Positions 34,101 to 37,195 of a stretch of 37,195 nucleotides of DNA are shown here, in pieces. The notes under the pieces are model-generated. The model was not told the origin of the DNA. It was given only the letters and a program-made list of their open reading frames with translations, and did no database searches. The number at the start of each line of letters is the position of its first letter. Within the stretch, counting starts at the first letter, position 1. The DNA comes from Diphasiastrum complanatum (lineage: Eukaryota > Streptophyta > Lycopodiopsida > Lycopodiales > Lycopodiaceae), in the NCBI GenBank assembly GCA_029204225.1, contig MU835687.1, positions 1-37,195 of the forward strand, read 5' to 3'. The position numbers were made by a program, and so were the translations under genes.

Positions 34101-34111
34101 TTACCTACCAC
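5942..34111 (-). CDS. RRP15: RRP15-like ribosome biogenesis protein, eight coding exons joined across about 28 kb
   Basis: Seen: eight minus-strand exons, 33833-34111 (5' limit uncertain), 31268-31369, 23879-23960, 19800-19819, 19619-19679, 13826-13944, 6937-7035 and 5942-6022. They have GT/AG borders and compatible phases (0,0,1,0,1,0,0), and they sum to 843 nt or about 280 residues plus TAA. The product has an acidic, low-complexity N-terminus, then [13 protein letters not shown], a basic helix ([15 protein letters not shown]), [36 protein letters not shown] and [11 protein letters not shown], ending in SDSE. Known: RRP15 family proteins are nucleolar and act in 60S subunit assembly and 27S pre-rRNA processing; their hallmark is the TKGVVxLFNAVxxxQ block. 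The length fits plant members. Inferred: the gene is functional, because no stop or frameshift interrupts the joined frame although the surrounding introns are full of decayed transposons. The main doubt is the start: the frame at 34111 opens with GTG, so translation starts either in an upstream exon or at the internal ATG at 34022-34024. Confidence 0.9.
6023..6936 (-). other. RRP15-like intron 7 (0.9 kb)
   Basis: AT-rich intron with strong splice sites (gtgagc ... tgtatcctgcag). No repeat or coding similarity seen. Confidence 0.8.
6937..7035 (-). CDS. RRP15: RRP15-like coding exon 7 ([11 protein letters not shown]...LKEWDK)
   Basis: This 99-nt phase-0 exon has acceptor gattttgtag and donor gtgagc. 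It encodes [20 protein letters not shown], then [13 protein letters not shown]. The GWxxLxDNyML...LKxWDK segment is the conserved C-terminal block of plant RRP15-like proteins. A second possible donor three bases earlier (gtggtg at 6934-6939) would drop only the final valine; gtgagc is closer to consensus and is preferred. Confidence 0.93.
7293..7748 (+). repeat. putative 5' LTR of the Copia element
   Basis: The block starts TGTTGGGGTGAACC and ends ...TTAATGTTCATCA immediately before the primer-binding site, so it has TG...CA ends and a length of about 456 bp. Without a second copy in the window the left edge is a judgement. Confidence 0.65.
7750..7761 (+). other. primer-binding site for initiator tRNA-Met (TGGTATCAGAGC)
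   Basis: This is the classic plant Copia primer-binding sequence, complementary to the 3' end of initiator methionine tRNA. It lies just after the putative 5' LTR. Confidence 0.85.
8216..8880 (+). pseudogene. Copia gag remnant
   Basis: [20 protein letters not shown] is the typical Copia gag N-terminal block (x-L-x-G-x-N-Y-x-x-W). After a break come [20 protein letters not shown] and [10 protein letters not shown], also usual gag sequence. The CCHC zinc knuckle is reduced to [14 protein letters not shown] and lacks the full set of ligands. At least two frame changes separate the blocks, and the ATG at 8203 runs into a stop within 14 codons. Confidence 0.85.
8905..9290 (+). pseudogene. Copia aspartic protease remnant
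   Basis: [12 protein letters not shown] (catalytic D-S-G at about 8916-8924) is followed by [16 protein letters not shown] and [20 protein letters not shown], the standard Copia protease region leading into the pre-integrase domain. The catalytic Asp is intact, but a stop follows the FDSFKEMN stretch. Confidence 0.88.
9310..9930 (+). pseudogene. Copia integrase remnant with lost catalytic residues
   Basis: Visible blocks are LWH (pre-integrase), CEGCALGKQ (zinc ligands), [34 protein letters not shown] and [15 protein letters not shown]. In the family the first catalytic Asp sits in H-S-D-L-C-G-P; here it is Asn (AAT at 9517-9519). The catalytic Glu of NGVAER is Gln (CAG at 9798-9800). Several frameshifts and a deletion around the second Asp add to the decay. 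Confidence 0.85.
10010..10902 (+). pseudogene. Copia reverse transcriptase remnant, 3' truncated
   Basis: [18 protein letters not shown] is the usual linker before [33 protein letters not shown], then [20 protein letters not shown] (with the motif A Asp) and [12 protein letters not shown] follow. The homology ends at about 10902, so the YVDD box is missing. There is a stop in [17 protein letters not shown] and a frame change before QLDVKSAF. Confidence 0.9.
10910..11033 (-). pseudogene. retrotransposon gag-like fragment
   Basis: A short minus-strand frame reads [20 protein letters not shown], then [20 protein letters not shown] proline/serine stretch followed by an M-E-E-M-x-x-A-I-x-x-L-x-Q-Q helix resembles the N-terminal part of Gypsy gag proteins. 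It abuts the truncated end of the plus-strand Copia RT. The fragment is short and the assignment is tentative. Confidence 0.4.
11037..11090. repeat. (GT)11 followed by (GA)15 microsatellite
   Basis: An uninterrupted GT run to 11058, then TATGA, then a GA run to about 11090. Confidence 0.95.
11275..11322. repeat. (GA)24 microsatellite
   Basis: An uninterrupted 48-bp GA run, 185 bp from the previous one. Confidence 0.95.
11398..11660 (+). repeat. degenerate GCGCACTTTT repeats, probable retroelement leader
   Basis: Six spaced copies of (A)GYGCACTTTTY or close variants lie between 11402 and 11606, many preceded by AGATTCT/GATTCCAG and spaced about 20-50 bp apart. The block ends GCAGATCCAGCAC and a purine-rich tract (AGGGGGAGGGGG). 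Related words occur in the Copia leader at about 7989 and in the second retroelement leader at 14765-14873 (which also ends CAGATCCAGCAC), so this is probably the untranslated leader of another Copia-type copy. Confidence 0.55.
12863..13362 (-). mobile_element. 3' LTR of a degraded Gypsy-type retrotransposon (about 500 bp)
   Basis: On the minus strand a purine tract (TTAAGGGAGGAAGAA, 13363-13377) is followed at once by TGTTACGGCCATATTCAGG; the block ends TTTCCAGCA at 12863, giving TG...CA ends. A TATA-like CTCTATATATTG lies at 13076-13087 within it. A polypurine tract directly before TG is the hallmark of a 3' LTR. No primer-binding site follows, as expected, and the internal region beyond the tract is not recognisable. 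Confidence 0.6.
13826..13944 (-). CDS. RRP15: RRP15-like coding exon 6 ([11 protein letters not shown] block)
   Basis: This 119-nt exon begins with two bases completing a glycine codon and ends in phase 0 at AACAAG|gtaaat. It encodes [16 protein letters not shown] and then a low-complexity T/S/G/N/E-rich stretch ending NENENK. The K(Q/R)xKxAFxxEL helix is conserved in RRP15 proteins. The acceptor is gttacag with a modest pyrimidine tract. The low-complexity tail is probably disordered. Confidence 0.9.
14043..14160. repeat. tandem duplication, two 59-bp units
   Basis: Units at 14043-14101 and 14102-14160 begin GACTTCGCTAGAATTATGCT and differ at only a few bases (CTAGG versus CAAGG, AAAGAACA versus AAAATACA). 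The pair lies about 100 bp upstream of RRP15-like exon 6, in intron 5. Confidence 0.95.
14396..14873 (+). mobile_element. second Copia-type LTR fragment with primer-binding site and leader
   Basis: TGGTATCAAAGC at 14573-14584 is a one-base variant of the initiator tRNA-Met primer site. The sequence before it, possibly from TGTTAGAACTTG (14396) to CTCACA (14570), may be a short or truncated LTR. The following leader contains GGGCACACTTCC, AGAGCACTTTGGG and GGGCACAAC, and ends TTTCAGATCCAGCAC, like the block at 11398-11640. No gag follows. Confidence 0.5.
15293..15357. repeat. (TA/TG)n mixed microsatellite
   Basis: Alternating TATATGTATA passes into (GT)n interrupted by GCAT. Confidence 0.9.
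15960..17210 (+). pseudogene. Ty3/Gypsy pol fragment (RT end, RNase H, integrase)
   Basis: RT end: [22 protein letters not shown]. RNase [63 protein letters not shown] and NCLADALS. Integrase linker: [20 protein letters not shown]. Integrase core and C-terminal part: [39 protein letters not shown] and [19 protein letters not shown]-RNase H-integrase order defines Gypsy. The HHCC finger is unrecognisable and the core is interrupted by frame changes. The LTRs, gag and protease are missing. It lies in intron 5, antisense to the RRP15-like gene. Confidence 0.9.
17328..18230 (+). pseudogene. LINE (non-LTR) retrotransposon endonuclease remnant
   Basis: Blocks in order: [20 protein letters not shown], then [23 protein letters not shown] (partly in another frame), [75 protein letters not shown] and [10 protein letters not shown]. 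This is the layout of an APE-type LINE endonuclease: N of WN, GDFN, and the SDH catalytic His near the end. Here GDFN reads GDFH. Two stops occur before 17510, and a frame change near 17958 splits the open frames. Confidence 0.85.
18231..18700 (+). pseudogene. possible continuation of the LINE between endonuclease and RT
   Basis: After HDFSHD the frame reads [20 protein letters not shown] before stops accumulate. The composition stays CT-rich and coding-like to about 18700. Position and composition suggest the linker between LINE endonuclease and reverse transcriptase, but no RT motif is visible. Confidence 0.4.
19619..19679 (-). CDS. RRP15: RRP15-like coding exon 5 (VNKAQ block)
   Basis: This 61-nt exon encodes 20 residues plus one base ([20 protein letters not shown]) and ends in phase 1. 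The acceptor follows a pyrimidine-rich tract (ttcttcttttgcaattag) and the donor is gtcagt. VNKAQ completes the FNAVNKAQ signature. The downstream serine/threonine/lysine-rich stretch is variable in the family. Confidence 0.92.
19800..19819 (-). CDS. RRP15: RRP15-like coding microexon 4 (20 nt)
   Basis: The 20-nt exon TTGTAACGCTCTTTAATGCG is flanked by cag and gtgagt. With the phase-1 base left by exon 3 it encodes V-V-T-L-F-N-A and ends in phase 0. The joined string LATKG + VVTLFNA + VNKAQ reproduces the hallmark RRP15 motif without gap or insertion, which is why the exon is placed here and not extended upstream. The next intron is only 120 bp, the shortest in the gene. Confidence 0.9.
20742..20921. 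mobile_element. hAT-related non-autonomous element (about 180 bp, edges partly decayed)
   Basis: The right end, read inward on the minus strand, is CATAGTTGCCCAAAAACGTG followed by TTTCTGGG. It is nearly the same as the right terminus of the 4.9-kb hAT at 29661. The left end (TAGGTTGCCAAGTGTTTCGG) is a diverged inverted copy. CGTTT/GAAAC motifs recur inside. No 8-bp duplication is now visible. It lies in intron 3 of the RRP15-like gene. Confidence 0.65.
21235..22030 (-). pseudogene. LINE C-terminal region with zinc-finger-type end
   Basis: The minus strand reads [20 protein letters not shown], then [42 protein letters not shown], a stop, and [20 protein letters not shown] followed by [11 protein letters not shown]. 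The C-x2-C...E-E-H-F-x-x-x-C spacing is the RT-associated zinc finger at the end of many LINE ORF2 proteins. A stop splits the first cysteine pair, and a frame change lies near 21780. It probably belongs to the same kind of LINE as the endonuclease at 17.3-18.2 kb, but on the opposite strand. Confidence 0.75.
22039..22540 (-). pseudogene. coiled-coil and proline-rich remnant, possibly gag-like
   Basis: The minus strand encodes a proline-rich stretch ([17 protein letters not shown]), an alanine/valine-rich stretch ([20 protein letters not shown]), then after stops a leucine-rich coiled coil ([20 protein letters not shown]... KQKEEALS) with heptad spacing. The order suggests a structural gag-like protein, but I do not recognise the family. 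It runs into the LINE fragment downstream. Confidence 0.4.
22559..22639. repeat. alternating GC purine-pyrimidine tract joined to (AG)29
   Basis: At 22559-22580 purines and pyrimidines alternate strictly, and 22563-22580 (GCGTGCGCGCGCGCACGC) is a perfect palindrome. One T separates this from an uninterrupted (AG)29 at 22582-22639. The first part is Z-DNA-prone; the second is a homopurine tract able to form triplex DNA. The open frames across it are low-complexity R/E repeats, not genes. Confidence 0.92.
23879..23960 (-). CDS. RRP15: RRP15-like coding exon 3 (GHV...LATKG block)
   Basis: This 82-nt exon encodes 27 residues plus one base, so it ends in phase 1. The acceptor is excellent (ttgtttttcag) and the donor is gttagt. 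It encodes [18 protein letters not shown] followed by QLIRLATKG. The GHVxPxxY and ATKG landmarks match the centre of the RRP15 domain, and the split glycine/valine junction continues directly into the 20-nt exon at 19800-19819. Family members usually have a hydrophobic or aromatic residue before ATKG; here it is RL. Confidence 0.93.
24721..24728. repeat. left target-site duplication of the hAT element (GCTAAAAC)
   Basis: These 8 bp are identical to 29662-29669 and directly abut the CAAAGTTGC terminus. 8-bp duplications are characteristic of hAT transposition. Confidence 0.92.
24882..25158. repeat. two (CT)n tracts and a (CA)n tract inside the hAT 3' region
   Basis: An interrupted (CT)n occupies 24882-24961. 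A pure (CT)n of about 52 bp occupies 25083-25134 and runs straight into (CA)12 to about 25158. Between them lie short AT-rich sequences. They sit between the element's left terminus and the transposase stop, so they are part of its 3' non-coding region. Confidence 0.9.
25279..26029 (-). pseudogene. hAT transposase C-terminal exon: acidic tail, AT-hook, RG repeats
   Basis: After [10 protein letters not shown] the exon encodes an Arg/Ala/Asp-rich helix ([17 protein letters not shown]), a strongly acidic stretch ([19 protein letters not shown]), and an AT-hook-like [13 protein letters not shown]. In another frame it encodes [14 protein letters not shown], and it ends GSYHDSDES before TAG at 25279. 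The AT-hook could add minor-groove DNA binding to the N-terminal BED finger. The plus-strand proline-rich frames over the same bases are shadows of this GC-rich coding sequence. Confidence 0.75.
25279..28742 (-). pseudogene. hAT transposase pseudogene (BED finger, DUF659, hAT dimerisation domain)
   Basis: Predicted minus-strand exons are about 27829-28742, 27388-27736, 26870-27275, 26593-26760, 26136-26473 and 25279-26029, with GT/AG borders. Domains in order are a BED zinc finger ([20 protein letters not shown]...), a glycine/serine/proline-rich linker, [10 protein letters not shown], a DUF659 block ([44 protein letters not shown]), [33 protein letters not shown], and the dimerisation signature [17 protein letters not shown] with RNRLS. 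The acidic C-terminal tail has an AT-hook and ends SDES. Breaks: a 2-nt slippage frameshift in a GA run at about 28488-28499; in-frame stops TAG 28038-28040, TAG 27706-27708 (at the normally Trp position of GWTD), TGA 26633-26635 and TAG 25423-25425; and a frame change between the acidic and RG-rich tail segments. It cannot make a full transposase as it stands. Confidence 0.9.
29024..29040. repeat. telomere-like CTAACCCTAAACCCTAA inside the hAT element
   Basis: Two and a half plant telomere-type units (CCCTAAA) lie about 280 bp upstream of the BED-finger exon, read in the transposase direction. It could act as a telo-box for the element's promoter or be a chance short interstitial repeat. Confidence 0.5.
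29662..29669. repeat. right target-site duplication of the hAT element (GCTAAAAC)
   Basis: These 8 bp are identical to 24721-24728 and directly follow the ...GCAACTATG terminus. Confidence 0.92.
31268..31369 (-). CDS. RRP15: RRP15-like coding exon 2 (basic helix)
   Basis: This 102-nt exon encodes 34 residues and is phase 0 at both ends. The acceptor follows a strong T-rich tract (ttttttctatgcag) and the donor is gtaagt. It reads [18 protein letters not shown] and then a lysine/arginine/glutamine-rich tail ending RKQKRA. This corresponds to the conserved (L)GPVLxAxKxLIAxKL segment of RRP15 proteins. It lies in the third frame of an otherwise non-coding intron landscape, with the hAT element 1.6 kb downstream. 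Confidence 0.93.
31370..33832 (-). other. RRP15-like intron 1 (2.5 kb)
   Basis: AT-rich, with a short (AAT)n stretch at about 32586-32609. No transposon or coding similarity seen. Confidence 0.75.
33833..34111 (-). CDS. RRP15: RRP15-like coding exon 1 (N-terminal acidic region)
   Basis: This exon encodes a serine/aspartate/glutamate-rich stretch ([20 protein letters not shown]), followed by [19 protein letters not shown]. That second part is the start of the conserved RRP15 domain (a phenylalanine-rich helix ending in a basic KIMKK). The donor is ATG|gttagc at 33832, phase 0. The 5' limit is not fixed. In-frame stop TAA lies at 34121-34123, so the exon must begin below it. AG dinucleotides that keep phase 0 lie near 34094-34103, but the sequence before them is purine-rich and makes a weak acceptor. 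The first in-frame ATG is at 34022-34024 and would give a 251-residue protein. Acidic N-termini are usual in this family. Confidence 0.85.
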
Positions 34112-34125
34112 TTCACTACTTTACT

Positions 34126-34531
34126 CTCTACACACTAGGTTTAGGGTTAGCTCTCACCAACTACATTCACAGCCATATCTACACTCAGATAGTGGTTAAC
34201 TTCCAAAAGCTTCAAATGTGGTGAGGCAAGAAATAAAAAGGATGTGGTTAGAAGGCATATTGCTTAAACCCTAAACCATACACTCAAATTTGACATAAAC
34301 CCAAGAATTCGGGTTGTCAACAAAAAAGTAAAGGGTGTTAAGCAACAACAATGCAAATACTTGGGCTTATTTCAATGTAAGTGTAAGGTTTGGGTTTAAG
34401 CAATATGCCTTCTCAACTCAAATCTATGTCATCTACCACCTCACCAACTTTAAAGCTTTCAGCAGTTACCTGTAGACATGGCTGTGAATGTAGTTCGTGG
34501 TTACACCTAACCCTATACTTATTGTGTAGAG
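34126..34531. repeat. foldback inverted repeat, arms about 175-180 bp, spacer about 55 bp
   Basis: The left arm at 34126-34305 and the right arm at 34360-34531 are imperfect inverted copies. Matching blocks include CTCTACACA, TAGGGTTAG, CTACATTCACAGCCAT, GGTGAGG, GAAGGCATATTGCTTAAACC and ATAARCCCAAG. The inner spacer is unmatched. The pair resembles a foldback-type MITE or an inverted duplication. I see no convincing target-site duplication at the outer ends. The left end stops about 15 bp from the first codon of the open frame of RRP15-like exon 1, and transcription across it would give a long hairpin RNA. Confidence 0.8.
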
Positions 34532-35017
34532 GTACATGGCAAAAGCCTATTTTGGTTCTGCTTCTTAGCCAGCTTTTACTTTATAAAGATACTCTTCTGA
34601 GAGAGCTGAAATCAAACGAATTACAAACAGTGCATCATTTGGTCGTCAGTTGCACAAATTAGACCTCGATTCCTTTACAGTGAAAATACATGCAGGTAAT
34701 ACTAGCAGTTGATTCACTGCACTAAACAAAACAAAAAATACGTTAATGACTAGCTCTTGAAAACAATACCGCATATAGCCCCATTCAAACTGACAGGATC
34801 CACCTAGGAGGATTCAAAAGAGATGACATAGCCATCAATCTTCAACTTCCCCGTCACACACTAAGCTACATACACTAAGCTATATGAACTGTAACACTCA
34901 GAATTTGTAATACTAAATCCAGCCTGGGAAACTGTCAACTCTGTGCTTTGATGTCAGCACTGGCATTTGATCCCATTATAAAAGCAAACATGAGAGAAGC
35001 AACGACATCATGCTTAC

Positions 35018-35195
35018 CATGATGCCTTTTTGCACACACAAACACCGAGAAGAACCCGAAATTTAGAAGGGAAGACTGACTGGACTGACTGACTCGCCGC
35101 AGATTTCCAGCAAGCACAACAAACAAGAGATGGATGCTACCAATACCAAGCGCAATACAACCACAATGTTGCAATTTGATTGGACCACGTCGAAA
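35018..35195 (-). other. candidate 5' UTR exon of the RRP15-like gene, ending ATG|gtaagc
   Basis: A consensus donor (ATG|gtaagc, gt at 35016-35017) lies on the minus strand directly after an ATG at 35018-35020 and downstream of a telo-box. The preceding 170 bases have mixed composition like a 5' leader. If this exon is spliced to coding exon 1 in phase 0, the start codon would be the last triplet of this exon. The long reading frame in the same stretch (from an ATG at 35172-35174) encodes nothing like RRP15 and is not called. Confidence 0.4.
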
Positions 35196-35211
35196 TTAGG
35201 GTTAGGGTTTA
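35196..35211 (-). promoter_or_regulatory. telo-box (AAACCCTAA) near the predicted RRP15 transcription start
   Basis: The minus strand reads TAAACCCTAACCCTAA, containing the telo-box AAACCCTAA plus a second CCCTAA. In plants telo-boxes close to the transcription start, combined with site II motifs, are typical of ribosomal-protein and ribosome-biogenesis genes. The position, just upstream of the candidate first exon of such a gene, supports a real regulatory role. A chance telomere-like repeat is the alternative. Confidence 0.6.
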
Positions 35212-35335
35212 GATTTTTGCACAAGAAAAAGCAACCAATTTTTTTTAGAAACTTCTTTCTCTCATGCCACTAAAACAAAAAAGTTTCTGGAAATATGCGA
35301 CTGAAGTTTCCAAAAACTGAGGAGAGGAGGAGCAC

Positions 35336-35444
35336 GGTGAGTGAGGTGGAGAGAGAGATGGCGCGTGAAGGAGGTAAGAGAGAGAGAGTGAATGGGACGG
35401 CGGGTGGAGCAGAGAGAGAGCAGGGAAGTCTATGGCGTGTGGGG

Positions 35445-35486
<42 letters not shown>

Positions 35487-35556
35487 AGAGAGGGGGGGGA
35501 GACGTTCTATGGCGGGTTAAGGAGAGAGAGATGGCGGAGAGAGAGAGAGAGAGAGA
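35336..35556. repeat. promoter-proximal (GA)n/(GT)n microsatellite cluster
   Basis: The cluster includes GAGA runs at about 35349-35390, (GT)14 at 35444-35471, (AG)n at 35473-35492, a G8 run, and a further GA run at about 35536-35556. Read in the gene's direction this is a CT-rich stretch with (CA)n, like the pyrimidine patches and GAGA tracts of plant core promoters and 5' leaders. The reading frames here translate to simple S/L or R/E repeats and are not genes. Confidence 0.8.
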
Positions 35557-35619
35557 TCGCATGCACGTTTTATGATTTATTCGAGCAGCAAAGTGTGAGT
35601 GAGAGATGAATGAGGCTTC

Positions 35620-35642
35620 TGGGCCTCAGTGACCCTAAACCG
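35620..35642 (-). promoter_or_regulatory. site II (TGGGCC) and adjacent telo-box-like motif
   Basis: TGGGCC is present at 35620-35625 and ACCCTAAAC at about 35632-35640. Site II (TGGGCC/T) elements bind TCP factors and co-occur with telo-boxes in promoters of plant growth-related and ribosome-biogenesis genes. They lie about 0.4 kb upstream of the telo-box at 35196, on the promoter side of the RRP15-like gene. Confidence 0.45.
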
Positions 35643-35659
35643 TGAGGGCAGGGACCCTC

Positions 35660-37195
35660 CTCTCTTATTGTCACTCAGCTGCTGCCCAGCCCCTCCTGCC
35701 CGTCTGGTTCACATTATTTGCATTGCATGTCACGTGCCATTTTTACATTATCCCATAAGTTTCCTAAAGAAATGGTCACAATGGTTATATATTGAAATGA
35801 ACTAAGGTCCCACAATGTGTGGGGGTGTTGATGGTGGTTTGGATGCTACCAAAATCGTTGCTAGAGTGCCCAAACAAATCCAATTCCACCCACAAATCAT
35901 ATCATTCGAGTAGTGGGGGCCACATGTTGCACAGCCAACTCACGGGAAGCGGGAGTTACTTTCCCTCCCATGCTAATATGCAACTTCGGGTAGCAAACCT
36001 TTCTTGCGTAATGACACATGTAAAGGGTTTGTTTTCCGTATTTCTTTTTGCACATTTTTTTTTTGCGTTTTTTTTGGATTTGTGTTTTGCGTTTTTTTTA
36101 AGATTTTTTTTTGCGATCCTTTTGCACATTTCTAATTTTTGGTTTTTTCATTTTCTAAAAACAAAAATCTACATTTTTTCAATTCTTTTTGAAAGAATTT
36201 GCATGTGGAATAGCACATGCGCATTTCGTATGTGTGAATGTGGCTACCCATCATTGGCTATCCACGCACACATTCCATCACAAGTGTCTAGTGCTTGCTG
36301 AAAAACTTCTTTTTCAACCTACCATAAAACATATTAAAAAAAAAAAATTGTAGGCTTTTTAGCAACTCATGGGCCAAAAGCCTACAGAATCATAAGGAAT
36401 AGGCTCAAAAAAAATTGAAGACACTTCAAATTTATTTACAAAGCTTTACAAGGCATTTATCCTTTTTCATTAGGATTTCAATATATTTCAACTTTGGGTC
36501 AATGTTCAAGAAAGCCGGCAAAAGTATAGGAATGAAACTAGCATCTTTTACCAAAAACTAGCTTCGTAAAAAATTCACAAAAAAGTGACTTTAAAAAATT
36601 GACAACTTTTTTGAAATGCAAAAAAAAGTCAACAAAATGATTTATTAATGTAAATTTGTATTATTTTGCCAGCAAGCAAATGCAGGATTTAGAAGGCAAG
36701 ATTTAAAAAAAACTAACAACAATTCGAAAATGCAGAAAATTATGATAATGCAAAAATCAATATCAGAATGTTAAATTTGTAGATTTTGATATCTATTAGA
36801 ATTTAGTAATGAATAAGAAATACTTGTATGATCTTTGTATTTAACAAGAAGTAAAATGGCATGCACTTTGTTAAAACTTTATTATGGGCCACTGAAAGAA
36901 TGTATAAAAGTCTAGAGCCAAACTGATTATTTTAGAATCTTAGGCCAAAAAAATAATTACTAATTTATATGAAAATTTAAACCTATAGAATAATATTTGA
37001 TAGGCTCATAATCTAAAAGTGCTCAAACGTGTATGTTGTTATGAGAACCTACAAAACAAATTAGTAGGTGAATAAAAATCTGATAGGCTTTTTTCAAGGG
37101 ACACTAGTATCCACTTGATAATTATGACATAAATGCATAAAAAAAGAATTGGTTCTAAATTTACATGCATATTTTACCTCTTGAGATGCCTCCAA
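35660..37195. other. upstream intergenic region, T-tract rich, no gene recognised
   Basis: 36050-36125 holds repeated long T runs separated by GCG (TTTTTTTTGCG-type words about four times). The rest is AT-rich. The longest open frame (35819-36301, plus) is mostly translated poly-T (F-rich) with no family resemblance and is not called. Confidence 0.6.

Noticed and set aside
34109-34111. GTG as start codon of the RRP15-like protein
   Set aside because: GTG starts are not expected in a plant nuclear gene; the open frame simply extends upstream of the true exon border.
33821-34138. Plus-strand frame opposite exon 1
   Set aside because: It is the antisense of the acidic low-complexity region, with no recognisable domain and no splice context.
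34935-35174. Minus-strand frame upstream of exon 1 as the N-terminus of the RRP15-like protein
   Set aside because: It is hydrophobic and cysteine-containing, unlike the charged N-termini of the family, and it crosses a consensus splice donor at 35016-35017.
35819-36301. 160-residue plus-strand frame
   Set aside because: Half of it is phenylalanine-rich translation of poly-T tracts; no domain is recognised.
1-37195. CRISPR arrays, rRNA or tRNA genes, bacterial operons
   Set aside because: No regularly spaced direct repeats, no tRNA cloverleaf or rRNA sequence was recognised, and the spliced gene and plant transposons indicate a eukaryotic nuclear genome.

Overview
The window looks like nuclear DNA of a land plant with a large, repeat-rich genome. 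It is AT-rich, full of long (GA)n/(CT)n and (GT)n microsatellites, and holds plant-type Copia, Gypsy, LINE and hAT remnants. The species cannot be named; the long introns would fit a gymnosperm, a fern or an early-diverging angiosperm, and this is inference only.

The organising feature is one cellular gene on the minus strand. Eight short coding exons scattered from about 34.1 kb down to 5.94 kb join, with matching splice phases, into a protein of about 280 residues. I recognise it as an RRP15-like nucleolar protein, a 60S ribosome-biogenesis / pre-rRNA processing factor. Landmarks in order are an acidic N-terminus, [62 protein letters not shown] and LKEWDK. One exon is only 20 nt. About 0.84 kb of coding sequence is spread over about 28 kb. 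The region upstream (about 35.0-35.7 kb, minus orientation) has a perfect telo-box, a site II TGGGCC motif, a telo-box-like element and pyrimidine-rich tracts, the usual promoter elements of plant ribosome-biogenesis genes.

Nearly everything else is transposon debris inside or beside this gene. In minus-strand gene order: a foldback inverted repeat (34126-34531) lies just upstream of coding exon 1. Intron 2 holds a structurally complete 4.9-kb hAT transposon (24729-29661) with perfect 8-bp target-site duplications but a decayed transposase. Intron 3 holds an antisense-of-window LINE 3' end, a coiled-coil/proline-rich gag-like remnant and a 180-bp hAT-related fragment. Intron 5 holds a Gypsy pol fragment and a LINE endonuclease fragment on the plus strand. 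Intron 6 holds a 5' Copia element (LTR, primer-binding site, gag, protease, integrase, truncated RT; 7293-10902), gag debris, retroelement leader repeats and a Gypsy 3' LTR. A 201-bp hAT-type MITE with a perfect 8-bp TSD lies downstream of the gene (4846-5046).

The outer flanks (1-4837 and about 35.66-37.2 kb) are AT-rich and show no gene I can support. No tRNA, rRNA or CRISPR array was recognised.
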